The notes under the pieces: generated by a model | What the model saw: only the letters and a program-made list of their open reading frames with translations | What the model was told of the DNA's origin: nothing | The model's database searches: none | Source: Portulaca oleracea | Lineage: Eukaryota > Streptophyta > Magnoliopsida > Caryophyllales > Portulacaceae | Reading direction: 5' to 3' | NCBI GenBank assembly: GCA_029582165.1 | Contig: CM055890.1 | Span: 3,018,044 to 3,082,043 of the forward strand | Length of the DNA stretch: 64,000 bases | Part shown: positions 45,362-56,437 of the stretch, piece by piece | Layout of the letters: every line of letters starts with the position of its first letter | How positions within the stretch are numbered: position 1 is the stretch's first letter | Made by a program: the position numbers and the translations under genes

Positions 45362-46831
45362 GATAAGCTGCGTTCATGACTATGTTTTTGGGGGTTTTCA
45401 ATAGTGAATTAGGGATAACTTTGTGTGTGAACCTAGATTTTTATTCCAATTTCTCTACTACACTTGGTGTTGTTGTTTTTGATGTGAATTTGTAGGTTTT
45501 GAGGCCAAAATACCAACTTTCTCTCAACTTCAGGCAAGAGTGAATATACCACGGAGCTCTACATGTCAAACCAAAACCGTGGTACAAATTTGGGACGGAA
45601 AGGAGTAAGGAATGGCCAGCTAGCAGCCACCTCGGGCAGCCCGAGGTGGTGGCCACGGTCCATGGCGGTTCAGCTCCTTGTGCCCAACTCATTTTTTGCG
45701 AAGGAAAGAAGAAAGAAACGAAATAGTGGCAACCTCGGGTAGCCCGTGCTGATCACCACGGTCCATGTACGGACTGTACGGACCGAGGTGGACTGCCTAT
45801 GTAGAGCGGTTGTTTTCGCGAGTAGAAAAGGGAGGAAGCGACGGTTTTTCATTATTCAATCATTATCTACCGTTTTTCCTTCGTTCTTCGGCCGGGTAGG
45901 AAAGAAAAGAGAGCCCTAATACTTCCATTCTACTCCTCTTCGCCACCATCAAGATTCAAGACTGAATCGATTCAAGAGAAACCAAGATCAAGATTAGCAA
46001 AGGAAAGGAGCGACGTTCGCGGAGAAGTTTCCACCCCGGGATCGAAAGGCTCGACGGGTTGTATTCTTCGCAATTCTATTCTTTCTTTTTGATTTCCTTC
46101 TTAGTTTTGAGATTCGATTATGATGTTTGGAACTTGTTTCATGTTTTCGTTGAATATGAGTGAGTAGTTCCTTTGAATTCTAGGGTTTTGCAACCCGAAA
46201 CAATGTAATTTGATTGATCATTATTAGTCTGTGCATGAATTCTTGATTAGAATCAATAGAAGGTTTTGTTTTCCATGTTCATTTGTGTTCTTTGAGCGCT
46301 CGAATACTCATGAGTTTGAGATTAACCTGAGAAGTACTGAAAGGTGAATTAGGGTAATCTGACTACCAACATGTCTACTTAGGCTTATGAAAGTTGAAAA
46401 AGGAGTAGTAAACTAGGGAATCATTAGATAACCTGACTTTTAAGACCTTCAATTCTGTTTAACCTAAAAGGCAGACGAAAGTTGTTGATTAGGTTGTTTA
46501 GAATAATTCTATTTAGCATCGAAAGGGCGATAGAATTCAGAGGTTATCGATTCTTGATTCATTCTTGAATGTATGATTGTGTAGGCTAGGTTTTAGTAAT
46601 CGAACTCGTTGTTAGGTTAGCATCTCCCTAGAAGTCTTTCTCTCTTGATAGATTCTGTGATTGATTTTTCCTGCTTTATTAGTTTGATTAGTTGTTAAAC
46701 CTTTTCTAAAACCTAAAACCTTATTAGCTTAGCAATCGCATTAGAGATTAGTTTTCTGTGCTGCTAATTGAGTCCCTGTGGGATCGACCTTGACGTGCTA
46801 CTACGTACACCGTGCGCTTGCGGCCCTGTCA
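45362..46831 (+). repeat. 5' LTR of B
   Basis: 1470 bp, near identical to the solo LTR 53666-55132. Contains an inverted-repeat island at 45628-45792: CCACCTCGGG/CCCGAGGTGG, GTGGCCAC, GTACGGAC-T-GTACGGACC. Confidence 0.9.
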
Positions 46832-46837
46832 AGTTTT

Positions 46838-46855
46838 TGGCGCCGTTACCGGGGA
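46838..46855 (+). other. Primer-binding site of B
   Basis: TGGCGCCGTTACCGGGGA, the Athila form. Confidence 0.9.
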
Positions 46856-47114
46856 CTCTGTCCCTAGCAGTCGGTACTTAGGTTGACTAAGCTATTTTTT
46901 TTTCTTTTTTTCTTTGATTTTCTTGATTTTTTTGTTTCACTGTGTTGGTGTTCTTGTTTTTGTTTTGCTAGGATCTTTTGGTGTATGCGGCTGATTCCGT
47001 AGTTCGAGTTCGATCCAGAAATAGAGGACTTTCCACTGGAGGAAGAGGCAAAGGCTAGAAGAAGCTAGAAAAGAGACACCCTCGCAAAAATCCAAGAAGT
47101 CCGGAGAAGAATGA

Positions 47115-49493
47115 CCGAAGACACTAGCCCAATATGTGACTCTGAACGTCACAAACCCACCCACCGCCATCAAATTACCTGAAGTGGGGAATGATTTTGA
47201 GCTGAAGAATTCTCTCATCAGCCTAGTACGTGCTATGCCCTTCCACGGTCTACCAAGCGAGGATCCTAACCGACATTTGCGTGTTTTCCGCCAAATATGT
47301 GATACCTTCAAAGCCAGTGGAGCCTCGTCGGACGCGATCAAGCTGAGACTATTCCCATTTTCCTTGGAGGATCGAGCATGTGAGTGGCTGGATTCCCTTC
47401 CTGCGAACTCCATCACTACTTTCGATCAGCTGGCGAGCGGATTTCTTACTAAGTACTTCCCGCCGAGCAAGCTGACGAGTCTTCGGAATCAGATTTCCAC
47501 TTTCTCCCAAGAGCCGGATGAGACATTATATGATGCATGGGAGAGATTCAAGGAGTTGCTTCGCCAATGCCCCCAGCACGGATTCGAGCCATGGGTTCCC
47601 ATCCAAGCCTTCTACAATGGGGTAGATGACTTGTTGAGAGTGATAATCCTTGCAGCAGCTGGAGGGAACATTATGAACAAGACGGTGGAGGAGCTTCATG
47701 AGCTAATTGAGCAAATGGCGTCAAACAGTCACCAATGGTCACGACCCCGTTCCACGAGGACAGGAGGTAAGTATTCTGTTGATGCTATCACATTGCTTTC
47801 TGCGAAACTTGATGCTATAAATGAAAAGATGGAAAGAATGCATGTGAATGCTTCCCCTCCTCCCCAATGTGCTTCATGTTACTCTTTTGACCATGCTACC
47901 CTTTATTGTCCTAATGGGGTGGGTAGTAGTAGTAGCCAACCTGACCTAGCCAACTTTGTTGGTAACCCTACCCATAGATCCCTATTCGACCCCTACTCCG
48001 ACACATATAACTCCGGTTTGAGACCCGATTCTAATCCTTCTTACCGGAACCAATTGGGTCACCCACAAGGACAAAGACCATCCACTCAACCTTACCAAGC
48101 CTCTCAAAATCCTGACTTAGAGGTCATGATGAAAGCCATGCTCTTGTCCCAACAAAAGCAATTCGAGCATCAACAAAAACAAGATGAGGTGATTAAGGCT
48201 TTAGCCACTAAGGTTGACCTTTTATCCACCTACAACCAAATACTTGAGAACCAGATAGATATTCAGTCAGGTACTTCCACCAACCCTCCTGGACCACCCA
48301 TACCTAACCCTAAAGAGCATTGCAATGCTATAGTTTTGAGGAGTGGGAGACAGATTGAGGGACCCGAGATGTCAAATGCCAAGCATGGGGGGGGGGGGGA
48401 TTTGGGTGAGAGGAGTGCTAAGAAAGAGAGTGAGGAGGAGAAAGACCATGAGAAAGAGACCATCACTGAGGGTAGTGCTGAAATCCCTCAGCCATCACCA
48501 CCACCTAGAGTTTATGTGCCCCCCATTCCATTCCCTTATAGGCTTGCTAAGTCTAAGACCGATGTTCAATTTGGGAAATTCCTTGGTGTGCTTAAAAAGT
48601 TGAATGTGAATGTTCCTTTTCTTGATGCTTTGTCCCAAATGCCTTTGTATGTTAAATTCTTGAAGGAGATTCTCTCCAAGAAAAGAAAAATAGATGATTG
48701 TGAGGCAATTACATTGAATGAGGAGTGTAGCTCTGTTGTCTTGAATAAGCTCACTCCAAAGCTTAAGGACCCTGGGAGCTTCACTATTTCTTGTGGCTTA
48801 GGAACCATGAACATCGATCGATCTTTATGTGATGTGGGCTCAAGTGTAAGCTTGATGACTTTTTCCCTTTATAAGAGACTGAACTTAGGTGAGCTGAAAC
48901 CTACCGCCACGTCACTGCAAATGGTTGATCGTTCTGTTAAGTACCCAATGGGTATTTTAGAGGACTTTCCTCTTAAGGTAGGAGACTATTATGTGCCTGT
49001 AGATTTTGTGATTCTTGATATGGCCGAGGGCACCCGTACCCAAATTATTTTGGGAAGACCTTTCCTTGCCACTGTTGGGTGCGTAATAGATGTGAAAAAA
49101 GGGAAGATGAGTTTTAAGTTTGGGGAACATGAGGTTGAATTTGATCTATTTCGTGAACATATGCCTCCTAATATTTCTTCTTGTTGTGGTGTTGATGTGA
49201 TTGGGAATGATGAGTCTGGTGATGTATTTCCTGAGAGCCATGTACTTGGTGATGCGTCAGATTGGGTACAAATTATTGAACCCGAACCTAACATCACCAA
49301 GGACAGGGCATATGCTACTAATGAGGATTGGTTGAGAAAGTTTTGCAGGTTTGACTCCAGGATGCCTTCCAACGCTGAGGAAAGAAATCAGTTCGACCCT
49401 TGCTGGTGGGTTCGACTTCGAGATGCTGAGGGAACACATGCTGATGGTGTTCCAAAAGAGTTTGATTATGATGTGGAGCATTCTCCGAACTGA
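47115..49493 (+). pseudogene. Athila gag-protease polyprotein
   Basis: A nearly 790-codon frame, but with no in-frame ATG at its start: the usual N-terminus (MRLIP-like at 46984, FDPEIEDF) lies in another frame that shifts around 47111-47135. Gag core: ELKNSLISLVRAMPFHGLPS, EDPNRHLRVFRQIC, FPFSLEDRACEWLDSLP, YDAWERFKELLRQCPQHGF. Zinc knuckle CASCYSFDHATLYC (about residue 250). Protease with LCDVGSSVSLMTFSLYKRL, then IILGRPFLATVGCVIDVKKG. A run of 12 G at 48389-48400 lies in frame. The C-terminus ends at 49493 before any reverse transcriptase. Confidence 0.88.
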
Positions 49494-51043
49494 GGTGAGT
49501 TTCGTCTAGCTAAAGACATTGAACTAGCGCTTCTTGGGAGGCAACCCAAGCATTTATTCGCTTTCTTTTGTTTTTGTTTTATTTTGTTTTATTTTGTCTT
49601 GATTGCGAAAACCCTCCTTTGTTGAGTTCTTTATGAAGGGTGTGTTTGGATTGTCATTGCAAGTGTGTACTCATGTGATTTCCGGCTTGATGTGTATGAT
49701 GAAAGAGACTTGGTTGCTTGTTTGATTTAGGTTGCTTGTCTTGTTTGTGATTCATCTAGTCTTGATCAATTCATGTGTATGATAGTAAAGTTCTTATGTT
49801 TGGTACATCAAAGGAACTAGTTGCAGTGATTGTGGTAGGTTAACCCGTGAGACTTCTTGAGCCTAAAAGACTATCATTTTTATAGTCTCATTTTCTTTTG
49901 AGTGTGACCTTACCATGTTTGCATCTCTATAACTTGATTTGACTCTCTTCGAAACTGCATTCGACTTGTGCATTGTGTTAATATGATTGACGCCCATTTT
50001 GAAGCCACATAGCCAAAAAGCCACCTGACATATGACCTCTTTTTGCTAAGCCCTTTACTAACCTTTTTTTCCTGTCTTGTTGTTACCCTATAAGTGTGCA
50101 CCATTGGCCTGTTCTTAATCCTATTTCCCTTTAGCCAAGTTAGTGGACCAACAATTCAGTTGGGGGGCAGTTTTGCAGTCTAATTATTGGTGACTTTGTT
50201 GGTTAGTTTGCTTGATGAGGGAAGCATCCTCACAATCATTATTTGTCCCCTGTTTTCATTTAAGGTTGAAATTGGGTTGAAGGAAATGAGTCCATCTTTA
50301 TGTATCTATGCTATTCACCACAAAAAAAAGAATGAAAAGTATAAAAAAAAAAGAAAAAAAAGAGAGACGTTTTGAGGAATAAGGTGAATAGCATGGTGGT
50401 TCTCTTGCTTATATTGACTCTTTCCTTGCTTTTCTTTGTTTCGGTGATGTATTTATGCTTCATTGCGGTGTGATGTAAGAGGCGTTGTGCTATATGTATT
50501 GGGAATGTTGCTCTTTAGGTTCTTGGCTTTTAGCTCCACATTTCCTAAATGATTTCCCTCCTTACCCTACACCTAAGCCCCATTACAACCCTTGAAAAGT
50601 CCTCATGATTAACATTTGTGCATATTGTCTATAGCGGTAGAGAATTGAGAGTCTTGTCAAGCTTATTGTAGGTTGTTTACATTGGTTGAAGGTTTTGAGC
50701 GAACCGTCATATATATTTAAAACACATGAGGGGAGTGATTCACATACCCTAAAGTGAGGTCCTACTGATCCCAACTAGTTTGCCAAACATGTGAATGAAT
50801 TTTGTTTGCATTTGAGTTGTGTTGCTTCCTGGCTTGTGATTCTATTTCGAACAGCAATTTTTGTTTCAATTTGATTCTTAATCTCGCTAGGGAGTCTCTT
50901 TGTGTATGCTTGTTTTGGCTATCTAATATGCCCTTTTTATTAGAGGAGGTGTGACTAGATTTCTTTTCCTTTTCAAGTCTTTTCATCTTGTTTTGAGTCT
51001 TGTACTTGCTTGGGGACAAGCAAGGAGTAAGCATGGGGGGATT
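49494..51043 (+). other. B non-coding 3' interior
   Basis: No gene. GGGAGGCAACCCAAGC at 49536 as at 1478. TTGCTTGGGGACAAGCAAGG and AAGCATGGGGGGATT (51009-51043) form the polypurine region directly before the 3' LTR. Confidence 0.75.
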
Positions 51044-51383
51044 TGATAACTGCGTTTCATGACTATGTTTTTAGGGGTTTTCAATAGTGAATTAGGGATA
51101 ATTTTGTGTGTGAACCTAGATTTTTATTCCAATTTTCCTACTACACTTGGTGTTGTTGTTTTTGATATGAATTTGTAGGTTTTGAGGCCAAAACACCAAC
51201 TTTTTCTCAACTTCAGGCAAGAGTGAATATACCACGAAGCTCTACATGTCAAACCCAAACCGTGGTACAAATTTGGGACGGAAAGGAGCAAGTAATGGCC
51301 GACCAGCAGCCACCTCGGGCAGCCCAAGGTGGTGGCCACGGTCAGTGGCGGTTCAGCTCCTTGTGCCCAACTCATTTTTTGCG
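51044..51383 (+). repeat. 3' LTR of B, truncated
   Basis: TGATAACTGCGTTTC... matches the first 338 bases of the solo LTR and stops at TTTTTTGCGA, where MULE1-type sequence starts. Confidence 0.88.
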
Positions 51384-51592
51384 ATGATCGCACAAAGTTT
51401 GACAAACACCGTAATAATAGATAACCAAGGAAATTAAGCTACAAAGGGCTTCAAAATAACTCTCAAAACACAACCCCCCCCCCCTTTTTCTCTCTCAAAA
51501 TCAATACTGTAATCCAGATCTAGCAGCACTAGGAGAGAAGGGTTTTTTTTTTCTTCCTTTCCTCCTGTTTAAAAGGGGTAGTGTCGACATTC

Positions 51593-52014
51593 CAAAAATT
51601 TGCTGGGAGGTGCCATACATTTCTAACAACTGACCATTGGGGGACCACTTTTTTTAATGCACTCAAAGGGGACAAAGTTGTTAAACAATTGACTCCCAGG
51701 TGACTTTCCGGCCATTATTAGCCGGAATCCGGTGACAGTTAAGTAAAGTTAGAATTTTTTTGATTTGGCTTAGTTGAATGTCAATACTGCCATCCATTGC
51801 CTCCAAATGCTTTCTTATTTAACTGAAGCAACCTTCTCCCTCTCAACGAACTGAAGCCAACGTCCATCTACTTCTGTCTTCTTCGTATGTCTTCTTCTTC
51901 TGTCGTTCGTTCGCACCATAATCCTAGTCGCTTGAGGAACCTTGATTGAATGTGATAAAACATACCCATCTACACTTTCATCGTACTTAATGTAACTCCC
52001 GTCAATCCCTTGAG

Positions 52015-52045
<31 letters not shown>

Positions 52046-52930
52046 CTCAGAAACATCATTCTCTTCTTTCAACAACTTCGCAAAATCTCTGAATGCAATG
52101 TCACGGATATTATCCTGATCCTTAGACAACACCACAATCCCACCATTACAATCCACTTCGTTTTTCTTGGAAACCTTTGAACCCACACTCAACTGAGACT
52201 CAAGAATCGCGGGCAAACCCCCAGAAACCCTAGAATTTAGAGTAAAGATCGACAAAACTTAGGGCTTCGGAGGACTTACCTTGGGTAACAAGATGACGCT
52301 TGATTGATTCAGCCATGGAATCTTCATCAGGAGCAATTGAAGGCGTCATTCAACTCGACAAGATACGAATTACATACCGAAGGGATTGGTTGTAGGCATT
52401 AGGGTCGATTTGGGGGTTAGGGTTTTGGGGATTGGATTCGTTAGTGCTAGGGTTTTTGGGGTGCGAAAGTAAGCGACGGACAAGCTCTTTTACTAGATCT
52501 AGGACCTTCTGATCTTCCATGGCTGCTGAAGAGACTGAGTGAGAGAGAGAGTGAGAGAGGAGAGAGAAAAGAGGGAAAAGGGTTTTCGATTTTGAAATTG
52601 GGGAAAAAATGAAATTGAAATTGAAAAATTCTGGGTTTGGCTTTGGACTTTTAGTTGGTGGGGATGAAGACCGGCATCGTATATTTTGAGGACGTTCTGA
52701 TCTTACATGGCATCGTATATTTCGAGCGGGCAAAAATAAGGACAGTATAGTCCTTTCGCAAATATCCCAAGGGCTGTTAAGTATTTTCATCTTTTCCGGC
52801 TAATAATGACCGGAAAGTCACCTGGGAGTCAATTGTTTAACAACTTTGTCCCCTTTGAGTGCATTAAAAAAATGTGGTCCCCCAATGGTCAGTTGTTAAA
52901 AATGTATGGCACCTCACAGCAAATTTTTGC
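51593..52930. mobile_element. Pack-MULE carrying GCP3/SPC98 pieces
   Basis: Terminal inverted repeats of about 140 bases (CAAAAATTTGCTGGGAGGTGCC...), related to MULE1, with the 9-base duplication TCGACATTC (51584-51592, 52931-52939). Inserted in the second MULE1 copy. Interior: minus-strand gamma-tubulin complex gene sequence plus its 5' flank; no transposase. Confidence 0.88.
51911..52520 (-). pseudogene. Captured gamma-tubulin complex component 3 (SPC98/GCP3) fragment
   Basis: Minus ATG 52520: MEDQKVLDLVKELVRRLLSH, an Asn/Pro linker, SLRYVIRILSS, then a TGA where the family has Arg, TPSIAPDEDSMAESIKRHLV, TQGKSSEALSFVDLYSKF. A deletion/frame jump follows, then (from 52232) SRVSGGLP..., GGIVVLSKDQDNIRDIAFRD, KEENDVSEEVLVRDVLYASQ, VPQATRIMVR ending at 51911. 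These are consecutive parts of the GCP3 N-terminal region, in order. The intact protein nucleates microtubules with gamma-tubulin. At least one stop and one deletion break it; the remainder to 51815 is foreign. Confidence 0.82.
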
Positions 52931-53665
52931 TCGACATTCATATAAGTAAATTTTAAAAAAATTTAATTTTAGTCAACTGTCACCGTCTTCCGGTAAATAA
53001 TGGCCGGAAAGTCACCTGTCAGCCAATTGTTTAACAATTTCGTCCCCTTTGAGTGTATTAAAAAAATGTAGTCCCAACTGGTCAGTTTTTATAAATGTGT
53101 GGCACCTCCTAGCAAATTTTTGTGAATAAAGGTACGTTTATGTTTAATTCTTTTATTTCTTGTATTTATTTCTCGCTTTATTATCACATTTGTATGCAGC
53201 TAAATAACATTAATTACGCTAATTAATACTCAGTTTCTACTCTCTTCTTCTCCTTCTCTTTTCCTTTCTTTTTATTTAGCCGGTTTAGTAAAGTACGTTC
53301 GTTGAATAGGCGGATTCGGGAATTTTTATTCCCGAATTCGTAACCTTACCCCCGGATCCGAATCTCGTGGTTCGTGGCTTGTGGAGTCTTATTTTTTTGA
53401 GTTTATTAATTCTCGTTTAAAAATTAATTGGCGACTCTCCCTCTTTTTCTTTTCATCTCTCTTTTTCGGTTTTTTATCTTCAGTTTCAGAAACTAATTTA
53501 AGGGTAAAAAGATTTTGTTTTTATTTTAATTTCGGGCGTAAATAACATGAAATCCGAATCAGAGACTGGCAATACCTTGTGGTATGCATGCAGTTCCTCG
53601 TCCGGTCCGCCCCTGTGTTTGGAAAGCGGACTCAGGTCGGATCGACGGAATACCTGGCGGTATTC

Positions 53666-55132
53666 TGATAACTGCATTTCATGACTATGTTTTTGGGGGT
53701 TTTCAATAGTGAATTAGGGATAATTTTGTGTGTGAACCTAGATTTTTATTCCAATTTCCCTACTACACTTGGTGTTGTTGTTTTTGATGTGAAATTGTAG
53801 GTTTTGAGGCCAAAACACCAACTTTCTCTCAACTTCAGGCGAGAGTGAATATACCACGGAGCTCTACATGTCAAACCCAAACCGTGGTACAAATTTGGGA
53901 CGGAAAGGAGCAAGGAATGGCTGGCGGCCACCTCGGCGGCACTGAGGTGGTGGCCACGGTCCGTGGCGGTTCAGCTCCTTGTGCCCAACTCATTTTTTGC
54001 GAAGGAAAGAAGAAATAAACGAAACAGTGGCAACCTCGGGCAGCCCGTGGTGATCACCACGGTCCATGTACGGACTGTACGGACCGAGGCGGACTGCCTA
54101 TGTAGAGCGGTTGTTTTCGCGAGTAGAAAAGGGAGGAAGCGACGGTTTTTCATTATTCAGTCATTATCTAGCGTTTTTCCTTCGTTCTTCGGCCGGGTAG
54201 GAGAGAAAAGAGAGCCCTAATACTTCCATTCTACTCCTCTTCCCCACCATCAAGATTCAAGACCGAATCGATTCAAGAGAAACCAAGATCAAGATTAGCA
54301 AAGGAAAGGAGCGACGTTCGCGGAGAAGGTTCCACCCCGGGATCGAAAGGCTCGATGGGTTGTATTCTTCGCAATTCTATTCTTTCTTTTTTATTTCCTT
54401 CTTAGTTTTGAGATTCGATTATGATGTTTGGAACTTGTTTCATGTTTTCGTTGAATATGAGTGAGTAGTTCCTTTGAATTCTAGGGTTTTGCAACCCGAA
54501 ACAATGTAATTTGATTGATTATTATTAGTCTGTGCATGAATTCTTGATTAGAATCAATAGAAGGTTGTGTTTTCCATGTTCATGTGTGTTCTTTGAGTGC
54601 TCGAATACTCATGAGTTTGAGATTAACCTGAGAAGTACTGAAAGGTGAATTAGGGTAATCTGACTACCAACATGTCTACCTAGGCTTATGAAAGTTGAAA
54701 AAGGAGTAGTAAACTAGGGAATCATTAGATAACCTGACTTTTAAGACCTTCAATTCTGTTTAACCTAAAAGGCAGACGAAAGTTGTTGATTAGGTTGTTT
54801 AGAATAATTTTATTTAACATCGAAAGGGCGATAGAATTCGGAGGTTATCGATTCTTGATTCATTCTTGAATGTATGATTGTGCAGGCTAGGTTTTAGTAA
54901 TCGAACTCGTTGTTAGGTTAGCATCTCCCTAGAAGTCTTTCTCTCTTGATAGATTCTGTGATTGATTTTTCCTGCTTTATTAGTTTGATTAGTTGTTAAA
55001 CCTTTTCTAAAACCTAAAACCTTATTAGCTTAACAATCGCATTAGAGATTAGTTTTCTGTGCTGCTAATTGAGTCCCTGTGGGATCGACCTTGACGTGCT
55101 ACTACGTACACCGTGCGCTTGCGGCCCTATCA
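53666..55132 (+). mobile_element. Solo LTR of the B family
   Basis: TGATAACTGC...GCGGCCCTATCA, 1467 bp, with TATTC on both sides (53661-53665, 55133-55137). The same target word precedes the full element B at 45357, so this is the same insertion in a second state. Confidence 0.9.
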
Positions 55133-55137
55133 TATTC

Positions 55138-55440
55138 TGGCCAGTCCTGTGGCTCGGATCTGACTTCCAGTTGGGATTTTTCTTTTTCAGTAATTCCGAC
55201 CCTGGTCCCGAGCCTCTCTGTTTGCAGTCTTTTTCTTATTTTATTTCTTTTTTTTTCTCTTTTTTTTGTTTTTTGTTTATTTCATTGAGTGAGTAAACGT
55301 TTCCAACTAAAAAAAGAGTTTACTTAAGTTTTTTTATTTATTTATTGGAAGTTCAAACAAATCTTCTCAAAGAAAAGACACCCCTTCGACTCGCCGTTTA
55401 TCGCGAGGGACACCGATGGAATTTATTCCCGGGTCCTACA
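55138..55440 (+). mobile_element. End of C
   Basis: Continues C after the solo LTR, T-rich, ends CCCGGGTCCTACA. No gene. Confidence 0.7.
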
Positions 55441-55445
55441 ATAAC

Positions 55446-55985
55446 ATTGGGGTATATATAGGAAGGGGGAAGAAACAACAAAATTTTAGTTCCGGACAGG
55501 CTCGTCACGGGCGTTACGCAGGTCGTCACAGGCGTTACGAGCTTTCGCAATTTAATTTAATCAGCAGGTGCGTCACCGCGCGTGACGGCGAGTGTGGCGT
55601 GACGATGTGGCGCTTTTACGCCAACTTCAAACTAGCATAACTTCTTCATCCGGATTCTATTTTAGGCCCATAATATATCGATGGAAAGCTCTCGGTGTCT
55701 ACTTTAAGCTTCCTAAATTTGAAGACTATCAAAATTGTATTGAAAGAGTTATGATCAAAAGAGTAAAGGTATATCATTTTTTCATACACAATTTTGCCCC
55801 AAACTTGCACTTTCTTCAACTTCGTTCTTCCAACTTAGCCTTGACTCCATGTTAGCTTCTTCTTAGCTTTTCTAAACGGCCAATTTGAGACTCAAAAAGT
55901 GACCGAACTCGGTTTGGGAAAAGTGAGCATGTCCCCTCCTATGTTATTATCTCCGATGTGAGGGACCCTTAGGAATTATGCATCA
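55446..55985 (-). repeat. 5' LTR of D, second part
   Basis: Resumes after C. Contains TATATATA (55453-55460), palindrome island (55501-55605), and the full two-arm hairpin module (55629-55757). Ends GCATCA, then GGTTT. Confidence 0.9.
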
Positions 55986-55990
55986 GGTTT

Positions 55991-56437
55991 CTGTTCGTAT
56001 AAGATTCTAAATTTAATTGGAGCGGGGAGCAAGGTAGGTTTATAGGGAGTTTTTCCCTATAAATAGTAGGTTTCTTCACCTTGTTTGGTGTGGCTAAGTT
56101 TGGTGCCTGTTGGGGCAAACCTTGGATGGAGAGAGAGGTTTTGTTGAGAGTTTTGTTAAATAAGAGTATGTGTCTCTTTTGGGTGGATCTCTTTCGTTGT
56201 TTGAGATATTTTTAATACTTTCTTTAATTTTTCGGATCTCAGGAGAAGATCGTTCGTAGTACTCTCTACCAATAATGAATTCGTTTGTGCTTGCGCCACC
56301 CGTGGTTTTTCCACGATTTGGGTTTCCACATTAAAATCATTGTCCTCTTTAAATCTTGCATTTATTTTTTTCCCAATATCCATTAGTCATCTTATTTCGC
56401 ATCCGCTAATTAATCTGCTCTTATTTAAACCCTAACA
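55991..56437 (+). repeat. E2 LTR c, second part
   Basis: Continues LTR c after D; TATAAAT at 56058; ends CCCTAACA followed by GCTTC. Confidence 0.88.

Larger units (their letters stand above)
45362..51383 (+). mobile_element. Athila-type element B (gag-protease only)
   Basis: 5' LTR 45362-46831, primer site 46838, gag-protease frame 47115-49493, 1.5 kb of non-coding DNA, polypurine tract, and the first 340 bases of the 3' LTR (51044-51383), which is cut by the duplication junction. Target word TATTC at 45357-45361. Reverse transcriptase and integrase are missing. Confidence 0.85.
51384..55132 (+). repeat. Second copy of the 44432-46831 block
   Basis: 51384-51592 matches 44432-44640 (MULE1 core); 52931-53113 matches 44626-44826; 53114-53660 matches 44827-45356 (C); 53666-55132 matches 45362-46831 (B LTR). 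Few differences apart from the nested Pack-MULE and small indels around 53575-53660. The copies are in the same orientation, about 6.95 kb apart at their left ends. Confidence 0.9.
43126..55440 (+). mobile_element. LTR-only insertion C, with nested elements
   Basis: TGTAGACACTTG...GGTCCTACA with ATAAC on both sides (43121-43125, 55441-55445). Without nested DNA about 1.4 kb remains (43126-43703, 44836-45361, 55138-55440). TATA box TATAAAAA at 43485. TTGGCGACTCT at 45130 resembles the Tat/Ogre primer-binding site, but no LTR end is seen before it, so I read C as a solo LTR; an internally deleted element is the alternative. Confidence 0.75.
37818..55985 (-). mobile_element. LTR element D, with nested insertions
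   Basis: Minus orientation. LTR termini TGATCC...GGATCA; left (3') LTR 37818-38726; right (5') LTR 42667-43125 + 55446-55985; duplication GGTTT on both sides. Primer site for initiator Met tRNA at 42651-42662; polypurine tract at 38727-38741. Interior with one broken frame of unknown type (40266-38717) and a solo LTR (40327-41994). No reverse transcriptase or integrase, so non-autonomous. Confidence 0.9.
36067..56437 (+). mobile_element. Tandem TRIM E2 (three LTRs, two interiors)
   Basis: LTRs 36067-36629, 36897-37448 and 37715-37817 + 55991-56437, separated by interiors of only 267 and 266 bases. Each interior begins with an initiator Met tRNA primer site (TGGTATCAGAG/TGGTATCAAAG) and ends GGTGGAGAT before the next TGTTAGG. 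Outer duplication GCTTC (36062-36066, 56438-56442). No coding capacity. The third LTR holds element D. Confidence 0.92.

Noticed and set aside
47136..47138. Start codon of the Athila frame at 47136
   Set aside because: It is GTG, not used as a start in plant nuclear genes; the real N-terminus is upstream in another frame.
51815..51910. C-terminal part of the GCP3-like frame
   Set aside because: Similarity ends at MVR (51911); the rest (TNDRRRRHTKK...) does not fit the family and is adjoining MULE sequence.
55069..55296. Hydrophobic open frames at 55069-55296
   Set aside because: They span the junction of the solo LTR end and T-rich C sequence; low complexity.
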